DNA from: Gammaproteobacteria bacterium
GTDB taxonomy: Bacteria; Pseudomonadota; Gammaproteobacteria; HTCC5015
DNA length: 64,000 nucleotides
Assembly: GCA_026004975.1 (NCBI GenBank)
Contig: BPKE01000002.1
Location: 558,001-622,000, forward strand
Reading direction: 5' to 3'
Positions 17,450-25,432 of the stretch are shown here, one piece after another (positions within the stretch are counted from its first letter, which is position 1; the number at the start of each line of letters is the position of its first letter). The notes below the pieces were generated by a model. It saw only the letters and a list, made by a program, of their open reading frames with translations. It was not told the DNA's origin and searched no databases. The position numbers were made by a program, and so were the translations under genes.

Positions 17450-19077
17450 CCCGTCCGGTCGGTTCCGCGGGCGAGCAACGCCCGCAAGGCGTTCTTGTCG
17501 ATCTTGCCGACGCCGGTGGTCGGCAGGGTTTCGAGCAGCACCAGGCGGTCCGGCAGCTTGTAGGGAGCCCAGCCCTGCTCGAGCATGAAGCGGCGCAGCG
17601 TACCCAGGTCGAGACGCGCCCCCTCGCGCGGCACGACGAAGGCGCAGCTTCGTTCGCCCAGGTAGGGGTCGTTCTGGGCGACGACCGCGGCGTCGAACAC
17701 CTGCGGGTGGGCGCGCAGCGCCGCCTCCACTTCGGCCGCGGCGATCTTCTCGCCGCCGCGGTTGATCTGTTCCTTGACCCGCCCTTCCACCACCAGGTCG
17801 CCCTCGGGGGTGAGCCGCACGCGGTCGCCGGTGCGGTAGAAGCCATCGGCGGTGAAGGCCTCGCGATTGTGCGCGGCGGCGCGGTAATAACCGCGGATGG
17901 TGTAGGGGCCGCGGGTGAGCAGCAGGCCGGTCGCGCCCGGTGGCACGGGGCGGTCCTGCTCGTCGACGATGCGGATCTCGTCGTCGGCCGACAGCGGCCG
18001 CCCCTGGCAGGCGGCGATCCGTTCGGGCGGGTCGTCGAGCCGGGTGTAATTGATCAGGCCCTCGGCCATGCCGAACACCTGCTGGAGCACGGCGGGGGCG
18101 AAAGCCGCCTGCAGCGCGCGGGCGCCGTCCGGGTCGAGCTTGGCGCCGCCGACCTGCAGCAGCCGCAACCGGCCGCCGAGCGCCCGCCGGCGGCGGGCCT
18201 GCAGCCAGGCCAGGGCCAGCGCCGGCACCAGGGCGGTGACCGTGACGCCGTGGGCTTCGATCAGGTCGAAGGCGCGGTCCGGAACACCGTCGGGCGCCAG
18301 GACCACCGTGCCGCCGGCCCACAAGGTGCCGAGCACCCCCGGCGAGGTCAGGGGAAAATTGTGCGCCACCGGCAGCACCGCCAGGTACACGTCCGCGGTG
18401 CTCAGGCGGCAGAGTTCCGCGCTCGCGCGCACGCTGTAGTAGTAGTCCTCGTGGCTGCGCGGGATCAGCTTGGGCACGGCGGTGGTGCCGCCGGACAGTT
18501 GCAGCACGGCCATGCCGGCCGGGTCGACCGGCGGCAAGGGCGCCGCTTCGGCATCCAGGTCGGCGAGCGCCAGATGCGGGCCGCCCTCGCCGGCCACCAC
18601 CACCCGGTCGATGACGCCGGCCGCCTGCAGACGGCCGGCGAGCTCCCGGTGCGCGAAGCCGGCATGGCGCTCGGCGGTGAACAACCAGCGGGCGCCGGTC
18701 ATCCGGCAGAAGGCCGCGAGCTCGCGCTCGCGGTGCGCCGGCAGGGCGAGGACCGGCACCACGCCCAGGCGCAGCAGGGCGAAGAACAATTCGAAGAAGG
18801 CGATGCCGTTGGGCAACTGCAGCACCACCTTGTCACCGGCACGCAGGCCGCGGCCGGCGAGCGCCGCCGCCAGGCGGTCGGCGCGACGGTCGAGCTCGGC
18901 GTAGCGGCAGCAGCGCTCGCCCTCGATCAAGGCCACCGCATCGGGTTGCTGCCGCGCCCGCTCGCGCAGCAGGTGGTCCAGGGGTCGCCCGATCCAGTAA
19001 CCGCGCGCCCGGTAACGTTCCGCGAGCTCGGGCGGCCAGGGGGTGAATTCCGGCCCCTCGGCGACGCGCTCGCTCAT
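17446..19077 (-). CDS. entE: 2,3-Dihydroxybenzoate-AMP ligase (EntE)
   Basis: A 543-residue stand-alone adenylation enzyme that activates DHB as its AMP ester and loads it onto the EntB carrier domain. Typical EntE/DhbE features are the opening FTPWPPELAERYRARGYW, the P-loop-like LQLSGGTTAVPKLIPR, the substrate-pocket region LPVAHNFPLTSPG (the Asn favours 2,3-DHB in this family) and VFGMAEGLINYTRLDD. The closing GVGKIDKNALR contains the catalytic Lys. Length is normal (EntE 536). It overlaps entC and entB by 4 bases each. The enzyme sets the identity of the aryl cap, so a catecholate rather than salicylate product is expected, though the pocket reading was by eye. Confidence 0.93.
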   Translation of the reverse strand: MSERVAEGPEFTPWPPELAERYRARGYWIGRPLDHLLRERARQQPDAVALIEGERCCRYAELDRRADRLAAALAGRGLRAGDKVVLQLPNGIAFFELFFALLRLGVVPVLALPAHRERELAAFCRMTGARWLFTAERHAGFAHRELAGRLQAAGVIDRVVVAGEGGPHLALADLDAEAAPLPPVDPAGMAVLQLSGGTTAVPKLIPRSHEDYYYSVRASAELCRLSTADVYLAVLPVAHNFPLTSPGVLGTLWAGGTVVLAPDGVPDRAFDLIEAHGVTVTALVPALALAWLQARRRRALGGRLRLLQVGGAKLDPDGARALQAAFAPAVLQQVFGMAEGLINYTRLDDPPERIAACQGRPLSADDEIRIVDEQDRPVPPGATGLLLTRGPYTIRGYYRAAAHNREAFTADGFYRTGDRVRLTPEGDLVVEGRVKEQINRGGEKIAAAEVEAALRAHPQVFDAAVVAQNDPYLGERSCAFVVPREGARLDLGTLRRFMLEQGWAPYKLPDRLVLLETLPTTGVGKIDKNALRALLARGTDRTG

Positions 19078-20258
19078 GTTTCCACCCCCAGGGCGTCGAG
19101 CAAGGTGCGGAATTTCGCCGCGGTTTCCGCCAGCTCCTGTTGCGGGTCGGATCCGGCCACCACCCCCGCCCCGGCATACAGCTGCAACCGGCGACCCTCG
19201 GCCCGGGCGCAACGGATGGTCACGGCCCATTGGCCGTCCCCCGAGGCGTCGCACCAGCCCACCAGGCCGGCGAACAGGCCGCGGTCCATGCCCTCGAGTT
19301 CGCCGATCAACGCCCGCGCGGCCGCCCTGGGCGTGCCGCACACCGCCGGCGTCGGGTGCAAGCGCAAGGCCAGCTCGAGACTGCTCGGTGCCGGCTCGGC
19401 GAGCTCGCCCTCGATGAACGTGCCCAGATGCCAGAGCGCGGCGGTGCGGCTGAGCGACGGCCGATCGGGCACCTCCAGCCGCGTGCACAAGGGCTCGAGC
19501 ACCGCCGCGATGGCCTCGACGACCAGGGCGTGTTCGCGCCGGTCCTTGTCGGAGGCGAGCAGCGCCTCGGCCATGGCCGCGTCGCGTTGCGGATCCGCCG
19601 AGCGCGGCCGCGAGCCGGCCAGGGGATGCAAACGCACACGCCGGCCGCGGCGCTCGACGAGCAATTCGGGGCTGGCGCCGAGCAGCACGCCGCCGCCCAG
19701 CGCCGGCGGGATGTCGATCGCATAGGTGTAGGCCTGGGCGTCGGCCGCCTGCAGATTGGCCAGCACCGCCTGCAGGTCGGGCGCCTCGGGCAGCGTCACT
19801 TCGAGGGCGCGGGCCAGCACGATCTTCTGCAACTCGCCGCGGCGGATCCGATGCAGGGCGCGCCACACCGCCTCCAGGTAGCGCTCGGGCGCCGGCGTCG
19901 CCTCCAGCCGCGCCCGGCCCGCCGCCGGGCGGCGCGGTTCGGCCGCGCCGCCGCGCGGCCCGCGGCGCACACCGGCGGCCACCCACAGCGCCGCCGGCCG
20001 CCGCGTATCGAACGGCACCGCACCGACGACCACGGGGTCGGCGACGCCCAGTTCCCGGGCCAGGCGCAAGGCCTCGGCGGCTTCCTGGGCGGGCGTGCGA
20101 CCGGCCAGGGCGGCGCGCGGGCCGTCGGCGAGCAGCGCCGTTTCGGGCGAGGCGAAATAGAGGCTGCGGCCGGGGCGGTAGGCGGCCACCGCCGGCGCGG
20201 CGCCGGACGCGGCGCTGTCGGGCGCCGGCATGCCGCGCGTGTTCGTGTCGTGATTCAT
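19074..20258 (-). CDS. entC: Isochorismate synthase (EntC/DhbC)
   Basis: A 394-residue chorismate-utilising enzyme that converts chorismate to isochorismate, the first step of DHB synthesis. The C-terminal catalytic domain (~135-390) holds the motif ELQKIVLARALEV with the general-base Lys. It also has LLGASPELLVERRG, LAGSRPRS, ALRLHPTPAVCGTPR with the conserved His/Pro, GLFAGLVGWCD and AGAGVVAGSDPQQE, all characteristic of MenF/EntC enzymes. The N-terminal region is shorter and Ala/Pro-rich. It shares a 4-base ATGA overlap with both the upstream DUF4198 gene and entE, so catechol synthesis is translationally tied to the uptake genes. No lyase partner is present, consistent with a siderophore rather than menaquinone or salicylate role. 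Confidence 0.93.
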   Translation of the reverse strand: MNHDTNTRGMPAPDSAASGAAPAVAAYRPGRSLYFASPETALLADGPRAALAGRTPAQEAAEALRLARELGVADPVVVGAVPFDTRRPAALWVAAGVRRGPRGGAAEPRRPAAGRARLEATPAPERYLEAVWRALHRIRRGELQKIVLARALEVTLPEAPDLQAVLANLQAADAQAYTYAIDIPPALGGGVLLGASPELLVERRGRRVRLHPLAGSRPRSADPQRDAAMAEALLASDKDRREHALVVEAIAAVLEPLCTRLEVPDRPSLSRTAALWHLGTFIEGELAEPAPSSLELALRLHPTPAVCGTPRAAARALIGELEGMDRGLFAGLVGWCDASGDGQWAVTIRCARAEGRRLQLYAGAGVVAGSDPQQELAETAAKFRTLLDALGVET

Positions 20259-21103
20259 TCGGGTTGCACCTCCACGGTGACGAACAGCGCACGCCTTTCC
20301 ACATCGACGTCGGCGTCGGGCCCGGCGGTCTGCGCGTGTTCCACTTCGATCAGCCAACGGCCGGCGCGGGGCCATTCGATACAGGCCCGGCCGTGCGCAT
20401 CGGTCTCGAGCGCCACGGCGGCGCGCGCATTGCGCGCCCGCGTGCCTTCCGGCGTCGCCAGCAGGCCGACACCCGGCAGGGGACGCGCATCGAAAAGCAC
20501 GGTCAGGCAAGTGCGTTCGCCGACGAAGGCCTGGTTGGGGTGATCCAGCCACTCGACGGCGAGCCCCTCGCGGTCCACCGGCGGCGGGCTGAAGCCGTCG
20601 ATGGACACGTACGCTTCGGCCGCGGCCCGGTAGCGGAAGGTCTCCAGGCGCTCGGCCCCTTCGGGCAACGCCGCACGCCCCGGCGGGCCGAACACGCGGC
20701 CGGTGCGGCCGTCGGCGCCCCGATAGCGCTGGATCACCACGGGGGCCTGCTCCAGGCGCACGCGGTGCGTGCCGGCCTCGGTCAAGGGCACGTCGGCGAT
20801 GCTGCGCCTCGCGGTCTGCCACAGCACCACCGGCTCGGGCGCCCCTTCGGGGGGATCGACCCGCAGGTGCACCTGCGGGCCGGGGCGCGCGGCGCTTTCG
20901 GGCAGCGGCCGGCCGCCGAAGGGCAGGTCGGGGTAGAACAACTCGTTGGATATGCTGGCATCGACGCTCACCACCTGGGGCAAGCCGCCCGACAACACGC
21001 TGTGGCTGAGCAGCACCCAACGGGCGTGCCCCCACACCGGCGGGACGACGGCCGCCGCCGCGAGCAGCATGAGGATGCGCTTGCACGAGCGCGGTGTGTT
21101 CAT
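20255..21103 (-). CDS. Periplasmic DUF4198-type protein of an iron-uptake operon
   Basis: A 282-residue secreted protein with a signal peptide ending near the VWGHARWVLLSHS stretch. The GHARWVL/HxxW-like opening and the beta-rich remainder fit the DUF4198 family, whose members usually begin at a cleaved N-terminus with a His. These proteins are commonly encoded beside TonB receptors, DUF2271 and PepSY proteins in iron-scavenging loci, and a periplasmic iron or haem handling role is presumed there. Here it is the junction between the transport half and the biosynthetic half of the operon, with ATGA overlaps on both sides. Exact biochemical function is unknown; the family call is by motif and by neighbourhood. 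Confidence 0.7.
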   Translation of the reverse strand: MNTPRSCKRILMLLAAAAVVPPVWGHARWVLLSHSVLSGGLPQVVSVDASISNELFYPDLPFGGRPLPESAARPGPQVHLRVDPPEGAPEPVVLWQTARRSIADVPLTEAGTHRVRLEQAPVVIQRYRGADGRTGRVFGPPGRAALPEGAERLETFRYRAAAEAYVSIDGFSPPPVDREGLAVEWLDHPNQAFVGERTCLTVLFDARPLPGVGLLATPEGTRARNARAAVALETDAHGRACIEWPRAGRWLIEVEHAQTAGPDADVDVERRALFVTVEVQPE

Positions 21104-21575
21104 GGTTCGTTCTCCTCGACGCGGCGCAGGCGGACGTGCCCCAGTTCACCGCCGACCTGCGTCTCGATGGGTTCGGGTTCGGGCGGCCGGGGTCGAAACG
21201 ACCGCGCCACAGGCTCCGACCGCCCTCCTCCCGGGCGACCTCGAGGTAGACGGTGACCGGTGCCGGCGGGAGCGGGGCGATGCGCAGGCGGTGGCGGCCC
21301 GGCGGCCGGGTGGCGCCGCTGTAGCCGTCGGCTTCCTTGGCGCGCCCGGCCACGGCGCGCCACCAGCGACGCAGGTCCTTGAGCCAGGTGGGGTCGTCGT
21401 ACCAGACCGCCACGGTGCGGGCCCGGCCTTCGGCGTCCTCCAGCCAGACCGCGACGAAGGGACGGTGGTAAGGATCGACGTCCAGGGCGGGCAGTTCGAA
21501 CTCGAGCTCGAGCGCGTCGGCGGCGGCGGGCCGCGCCAGCACGAGCGCAAGCAGGATCGCGAGCCGTTTGTTCAT
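21100..21575 (-). CDS. Periplasmic DUF2271 protein (frameshift near its 3' end)
   Basis: A roughly 158-residue secreted protein with a signal peptide (LAILLALVLARPAAA) and the DUF2271 pattern: LELEFELPALDVDPYHRPFVAVW, the TVAVWYDDPTWLKDLRRWW block and SGATRPPGRHRLR. The frame breaks at 21181-21183, where one extra G on the plus strand would restore RPEPEPIETQVGGELGHVRLRRV. With that correction the gene stops at 21100, giving a perfect ATGA overlap with the DUF4198 start, which strongly supports a one-base sequence error. Without it the frame would run on through the next genes. The family is linked to PepSY/DUF4198 iron-uptake operons; its reaction is not established. Confidence 0.75.
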
Positions 21576-22267
21576 CCGCCCGCCTCCACGCCGCCCAGCC
21601 GCGGCACCCAGCACAACCAGATCACGAGCGGCGTGAGCAGGCCGGCGGCCGAGGCCCACAGCGCGCTGCGCAACTGGCTGCGGCTTTGGAAAACCAGCAC
21701 CGCCCCGGCGAGCGAAAACACCAGCATGCCGACGGCGGACAGGTCGATCAGCCAGGCCCAGGCGCGGCCGCTGTCGCGTCCCTGGTGCAGCGCGGCGAGC
21801 TGGGCGAGCGCCCCGCCCCGCCGGCCGAGCACCTCGACCCGCCCGGCGGCGGCGTCCAGGCGCACGGAGAGATAGCCGGCCGGCGCCTTGTAATCGAACG
21901 CCGCCTCGCGCAGCGCCTCGTCGATGCGGACCTCGCGCGGGGCGCGCAGGTCGAGCCGTGCCTCGAGCCAGCGCGCCGCCTGGCCCAGCGCCGGCGCGCC
22001 GCTCAGGCGCGGTGCGGCGGCGAGCTCGGCGGCGAGCGGCGGGGGCAGCGGCCACTCGGCCTCGATGCGTTCGCCCCGCCCCAGCCAGTCGCGGTGATTG
22101 AGCAACAGGCCGGTCGCGGCGAAGAACGCGGTCGAGGCGAAGAGCAGCATGGCGCTGTACCAGTGCAACCAGCGCGCGCCGGCGAAAAAGCGCCGGCGCC
22201 AACGCCGCTGCGGGCGGGGCAAGCCCGCCCGCAGCGCGGCCGCGCCGTCTCGAACGACGCCGGCCAT
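21572..22267 (-). CDS. PepSY-associated inner-membrane protein
   Basis: A 231-residue integral membrane protein with transmembrane helices at about residues 33-55, 168-193 and 203-221 and a periplasmic PepSY-like domain between the first two. LNHRDWLG after helix 1 and LHQGRDSGRAWAWLIDLSAVGMLVFSLAG at helix 2 are the usual signatures of this small PepSY_TM class. Such proteins are proposed to transfer electrons or reduce iron at the periplasmic face of the membrane. It begins two bases after the TonB receptor stop and ends with an ATGA overlap on DUF2271. With no ABC importer in the operon, it is the likeliest inner-membrane partner for iron entry here, which remains an inference. Confidence 0.8.
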   Translation of the reverse strand: MAGVVRDGAAALRAGLPRPQRRWRRRFFAGARWLHWYSAMLLFASTAFFAATGLLLNHRDWLGRGERIEAEWPLPPPLAAELAAAPRLSGAPALGQAARWLEARLDLRAPREVRIDEALREAAFDYKAPAGYLSVRLDAAAGRVEVLGRRGGALAQLAALHQGRDSGRAWAWLIDLSAVGMLVFSLAGAVLVFQSRSQLRSALWASAAGLLTPLVIWLCWVPRLGGVEAGG

Positions 22268-22269
22268 GA

Positions 22270-24342
22270 TCAGAAGCGACAGGCCACGGTCGCCTTGACG
22301 TTGCGACCGGGCTCGTAGTCGAGCAGGTACAGCGGTCCGAACACCGGGTGGAACGAGGTGCCGGTGCGCGAGGACTGCGAGGCGTAGAACTCGTCGAAGA
22401 CGTTGTCCACGCCGAAGGTCAGCGTCAGATCCTCGAAGGCCGACGGCGTCCAGCGCAGGGACAGGTTGTGCACCGTGTAACCCGGCTTGGCGTTGTCGAG
22501 CGTCGCACCGTCGAGTTCGAGGCCCGCCGGCAGATCCTCGACGTGGAGCGCGTCCCATTGCAGAACCAGCTCGCTGCCGAAACGCCAGTCGAACTGCGCG
22601 CTGTAGGTGTCGCCCTGCTGCCGGTCGCCGCGCGCGCCGTCCAGCGCGACATACTCGGCGAACGCATCGAGGGTGTTCTCGGCGCGCGAGGCGGTCAGCA
22701 ACAACGTCCACGGCCCGCCGCCGAATTCGACGTAGGCCTCGAAGCCGTCGACCGTCATGTCGCCGACGTTGTCGCGCCAGGTGCCGCCGCCGGGCCGCGG
22801 CGCGTAGTCGTACACGTAGTTTTCGACGACCGTGCTGAACAGCGTCACCCCGGCGCTGGCCGGCCCTTGCATCCAGGCCACCGCCAGCTCGCGGTTGAGG
22901 CCCGTTTCGGCTTCCAAATCCGGGTTGGGGCTGTCGTACAGGCCGGCGCCCATGAACACCTCGGACAACTCCGGCCCCTTGAACAGCCGGGTCGCGCCCA
23001 GGCTCACCAGCCACCGGTCGTTCGGGCGCCATTCGGCGGCCAGGCCCCAGGTCGTCTCGTCGTAATCCGCCGCCACCGTCGCGCCGTCGAGGTCATAGCG
23101 GTTCAAGCGCAGGCCGGGCGTGAGCGTGAACCGGCTGCCCAAGGCGATGCGGTCCTGGATGAACACGGCCGCGTCCCGCGCCGATTCGCCGCTCGAGCGT
23201 TCCCCGTCCACGCGATAAGCGGTGGTCATGTCGATCACGTCCAGCCCCCAGGCCAGGGTGTGGCGGCCGAGCCGTTGTTCGGCGAGCAGGTTGACGCCCT
23301 CGTTGCGCGCCTCGCCCTCGTTGATCGTCGCGAGCGGCGGCCGCCAGCTCGCCAGGGCGCGCTCGTCGCGCCACAGCTCGCTCTCGTTGCCGTAGACGGT
23401 GGCGTACAGTTCGAGCGCTTCGCCCCGGTAGCGGTAGTTCACCGTCACCGTGTCGCGCCCGAAGCGCGTCGGATAGGTCAGCGGAATGTTCAGGCTTTCG
23501 GCGATGGCGATGTCGGTCGCCAGGCCCATGTCCGGGCGGTAACTGTAGTCGCCCTCGTCCCGGTAACGTTCGTGCCCGACGTGCACGCTGTGCCCGTCGC
23601 CGAAGGTCCAGCCGAATTTGAGCAGGGTGTCTTCCAGGACACCCGCATGGCCGCGGACGCGGCCGTCGGTGCCCGGAATCACCTCGCCGTTCTGGTCGAG
23701 GATCTCGCCACCGCCGACGCGGAAGTCGCCGCGCTCGACGCGGTTGTGGTAGAGCAGCCAATCGCCGCCCTCGCCGGCCAGGCCGTAGAGGCTCAAGGCG
23801 GCGCCCTGGGCGTCGTTGTCGGCATGGGACAGGTTCACGCGGGCGCCGAAGCGCGCGCCCGGTTCGAGCAACTGCGCGGCGCTGCGGGTGTAGAAACGCA
23901 CCGCGCCGCCGAGCCCCCCGTCGATCACCGAATGGGAGCCGACCTCGATGTCCACCGCCTCGAGAATGTCGGCGTGGATCTGCAGGTTGCCCATGTGGTG
24001 GTACATGTTGGTGTTCTGGTTGGCGCCGTCGACGCTGATGCGCAGGTCCTTGTCGTTGAAGCTGCGCAGGGTGACGCGCTGGTTGAGGCTGTGTGCACCG
24101 CCGACGTCCACGCCCGGCAAGGGCCGCAACAGGTCGCTGATGTGGTCGGCCTGGCGCAGGCCGATGCCGTCCTCGTCCAGCGTGAGGGTCGAACTGCGCA
24201 CCCGGGTCGCCCAGACGTCGACCGCTTCCATGGGGCGCGCCTCGCTCGCTGGGGCGCCGTCCCCTTGGGCGAACACGCCGGCGGGAATAATGGCGCTCAA
24301 AATCAATAGCTTTACGCATGTGTCACGCACTCCGCAGGTCAT
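22270..24342 (-). CDS. TonB-dependent outer-membrane receptor, siderophore operon
   Basis: A 690-residue TonB-dependent receptor that should import the ferric form of the siderophore. The start at 24342 gives a signal peptide (VKLLILSAIIPAGVFAQ). The plug domain (~40-165) contains ISDLLRPLPGVDVGG, VTLRSFNDKDLRISVDGANQ and VEVGSHSVIDGGLGGAVRF-like sequence with conserved Gly residues. The remainder is a 22-strand barrel ending in NVKATVACRF, with the terminal Phe required for BAM insertion. A longer frame to 24429 would run through the promoter and Fur-box-like site and is rejected. It is the first gene of the PepSY-ent-NRPS operon, divergent from an AraC regulator. The ligand is inferred from context only. 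Confidence 0.92.
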   Translation of the reverse strand: MTCGVRDTCVKLLILSAIIPAGVFAQGDGAPASEARPMEAVDVWATRVRSSTLTLDEDGIGLRQADHISDLLRPLPGVDVGGAHSLNQRVTLRSFNDKDLRISVDGANQNTNMYHHMGNLQIHADILEAVDIEVGSHSVIDGGLGGAVRFYTRSAAQLLEPGARFGARVNLSHADNDAQGAALSLYGLAGEGGDWLLYHNRVERGDFRVGGGEILDQNGEVIPGTDGRVRGHAGVLEDTLLKFGWTFGDGHSVHVGHERYRDEGDYSYRPDMGLATDIAIAESLNIPLTYPTRFGRDTVTVNYRYRGEALELYATVYGNESELWRDERALASWRPPLATINEGEARNEGVNLLAEQRLGRHTLAWGLDVIDMTTAYRVDGERSSGESARDAAVFIQDRIALGSRFTLTPGLRLNRYDLDGATVAADYDETTWGLAAEWRPNDRWLVSLGATRLFKGPELSEVFMGAGLYDSPNPDLEAETGLNRELAVAWMQGPASAGVTLFSTVVENYVYDYAPRPGGGTWRDNVGDMTVDGFEAYVEFGGGPWTLLLTASRAENTLDAFAEYVALDGARGDRQQGDTYSAQFDWRFGSELVLQWDALHVEDLPAGLELDGATLDNAKPGYTVHNLSLRWTPSAFEDLTLTFGVDNVFDEFYASQSSRTGTSFHPVFGPLYLLDYEPGRNVKATVACRF

Positions 24343-24358
24343 CGATGAGCAATGCAAA

Positions 24359-24373
24359 TGCGAATGATTCGCG
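24359..24373. promoter_or_regulatory. Fur-box-like palindrome
   Basis: The sequence TGCGAATGATTCGCG is a near-perfect 7-1-7 palindrome, with an exact 13-base core GCGAAT-G-ATTCGC at 24360-24372. It fits the TGAnAAT-n-ATTnTCA style of Fur site at most positions. It lies 17 bases before the receptor start and directly downstream of the predicted -10, where bound Fur-Fe2+ would block transcription. Whether it also controls the divergent araC gene, starting at 24422, is unknown. Confidence 0.6.
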
Positions 24374-24381
24374 AGTGCGAT

Positions 24382-24409
24382 AGTATATGTCCAGCGTTGG
24401 ACAAGGGAA
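24382..24409 (-). promoter_or_regulatory. Candidate sigma-70 promoter of the siderophore operon
   Basis: On the minus strand a -10 TATACT (24387-24382, five of six consensus bases) lies 16 bases from a weak -35 TTCCCT (24409-24404). Transcription would begin at about 24375, so the Fur-like palindrome covers the first transcribed bases. A weak -35 fits activation by a regulator such as the divergent AraC protein. Confidence 0.45.
24388..24403. promoter_or_regulatory. TGTCCA-N4-TGGACA inverted repeat, possible activator site
   Basis: A perfect 6-bp inverted repeat with a 4-base centre fills the spacer of the predicted receptor promoter and lies 19-34 bases before the araC start. This is where an AraC-type regulator or an autoregulatory operator would be expected. 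No match to a named operator is claimed. Confidence 0.4.
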
Positions 24410-24421
24410 GGCGTAACGACA

Positions 24422-25432
24422 ATGAACATCGAACGGGGTGTGTTGAAAACCGATCCACGGCGCTGGTCCGCGGCGGCGCTGCGCGCCGCGGCGGCCTCTT
24501 GCGGTGTTCAACCGGTCTACCGGAGCGGTCCGGGCGCGTTGCTGGACGGGACGATGGCGGTCGACGGCGCCGCCGGCCTGACCTGGCAGCACATGGACGC
24601 CCGGCTGCTGGCCGACGCCGAATTGCGCTTCGCCATGCCTCCGGGCTTGACCTGTATCCTGGTGGACACCGGGACGCTGCCCCTCTGCCTGGACGGCGAA
24701 CGGCCGCTCGTGCTCGGTCCCGGCGAAGCGCTGCTGGTGCACAACCGCGACCCGTGGCCGCTGCGCCGGGTGCTCGAGGCGGGCGTGATGCTGCGCAAGG
24801 CCGTGTTGCGCGCCGAACCGGGCGCGCTGCGGGCGCTGCTGGGCGATCAGCCGCGTGCGGCGCCGCTACTGGCGCGCACGGCCCTGCTCGGCCCGTGGCA
24901 GGCGAGCGCAGCCTTGCGCCGCAGACTCGCCGCCTTCCTGGAACCGACCGACGGGCCTTGCCGGCGCGTGCGGGCGCTCGCTGCGGCTTGGGGGCTCCTG
25001 GCCGAAGCCCTGGACGAAGCCCTCCGGCGACCGGCGGCCGAGGTGGTCGTTCCCCTGCACGCCCCCGCGTTGCGCGGCGTCGCCGCCCGGCTGCGCGCCG
25101 AGATCGAGCGCGCACTGGCCGCCGCCGGGCCGGTCACGGTGGAACGGGTGGCCCAGGCGGTGGGCGTCAGCGCGGTCACCGCGCGCAGGGTCTTCGCGCG
25201 CACGCACGGCATCGCGCTGGGCGAATATCTGCGCCGGCGGCGCCTGGAAGGCGCGCGCCAGGCGCTGCTGGAGGGGGCCACGGTCGGCGAGGCGGCCCGG
25301 CGCGCCGGTTACCGGCACAGCGCCAATTTCATCGCCGCGTTCCGGCGGACCTTCGGGCTCACCCCAGAGCAGTGGCGGGCCCGGCACGCCGGGGGTGGCG
25401 CGGGCGGGGGAATCAGTACCAGAGGCCGTTGA
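24422..25432 (+). CDS. AraC-family transcriptional regulator of the siderophore locus
   Basis: A 336-residue regulator. The N-terminal two thirds form a ligand-binding region resembling PchR-type siderophore sensors (MPPGLTCILVDTG, GPGEALLVHNRDPW). The C-terminal ~90 residues carry the two AraC helix-turn-helix motifs (VERVAQAVGVSAVTARRVFARTHG and VGEAARRAGYRHSANFIAAFRRTFG), ending TPEQWRARH. It is divergent from the TonB receptor across an 79-base gap holding a Fur-like box and an inverted repeat. In PchR/YbtA systems such a protein activates receptor and biosynthesis genes when its own ferric siderophore is present; the same is inferred here. A purine-rich GGGAAGG precedes the ATG. Its end overlaps the convergent M48 gene by 20 bases. 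Confidence 0.88.
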   Translation: MNIERGVLKTDPRRWSAAALRAAAASCGVQPVYRSGPGALLDGTMAVDGAAGLTWQHMDARLLADAELRFAMPPGLTCILVDTGTLPLCLDGERPLVLGPGEALLVHNRDPWPLRRVLEAGVMLRKAVLRAEPGALRALLGDQPRAAPLLARTALLGPWQASAALRRRLAAFLEPTDGPCRRVRALAAAWGLLAEALDEALRRPAAEVVVPLHAPALRGVAARLRAEIERALAAAGPVTVERVAQAVGVSAVTARRVFARTHGIALGEYLRRRRLEGARQALLEGATVGEAARRAGYRHSANFIAAFRRTFGLTPEQWRARHAGGGAGGGISTRGR

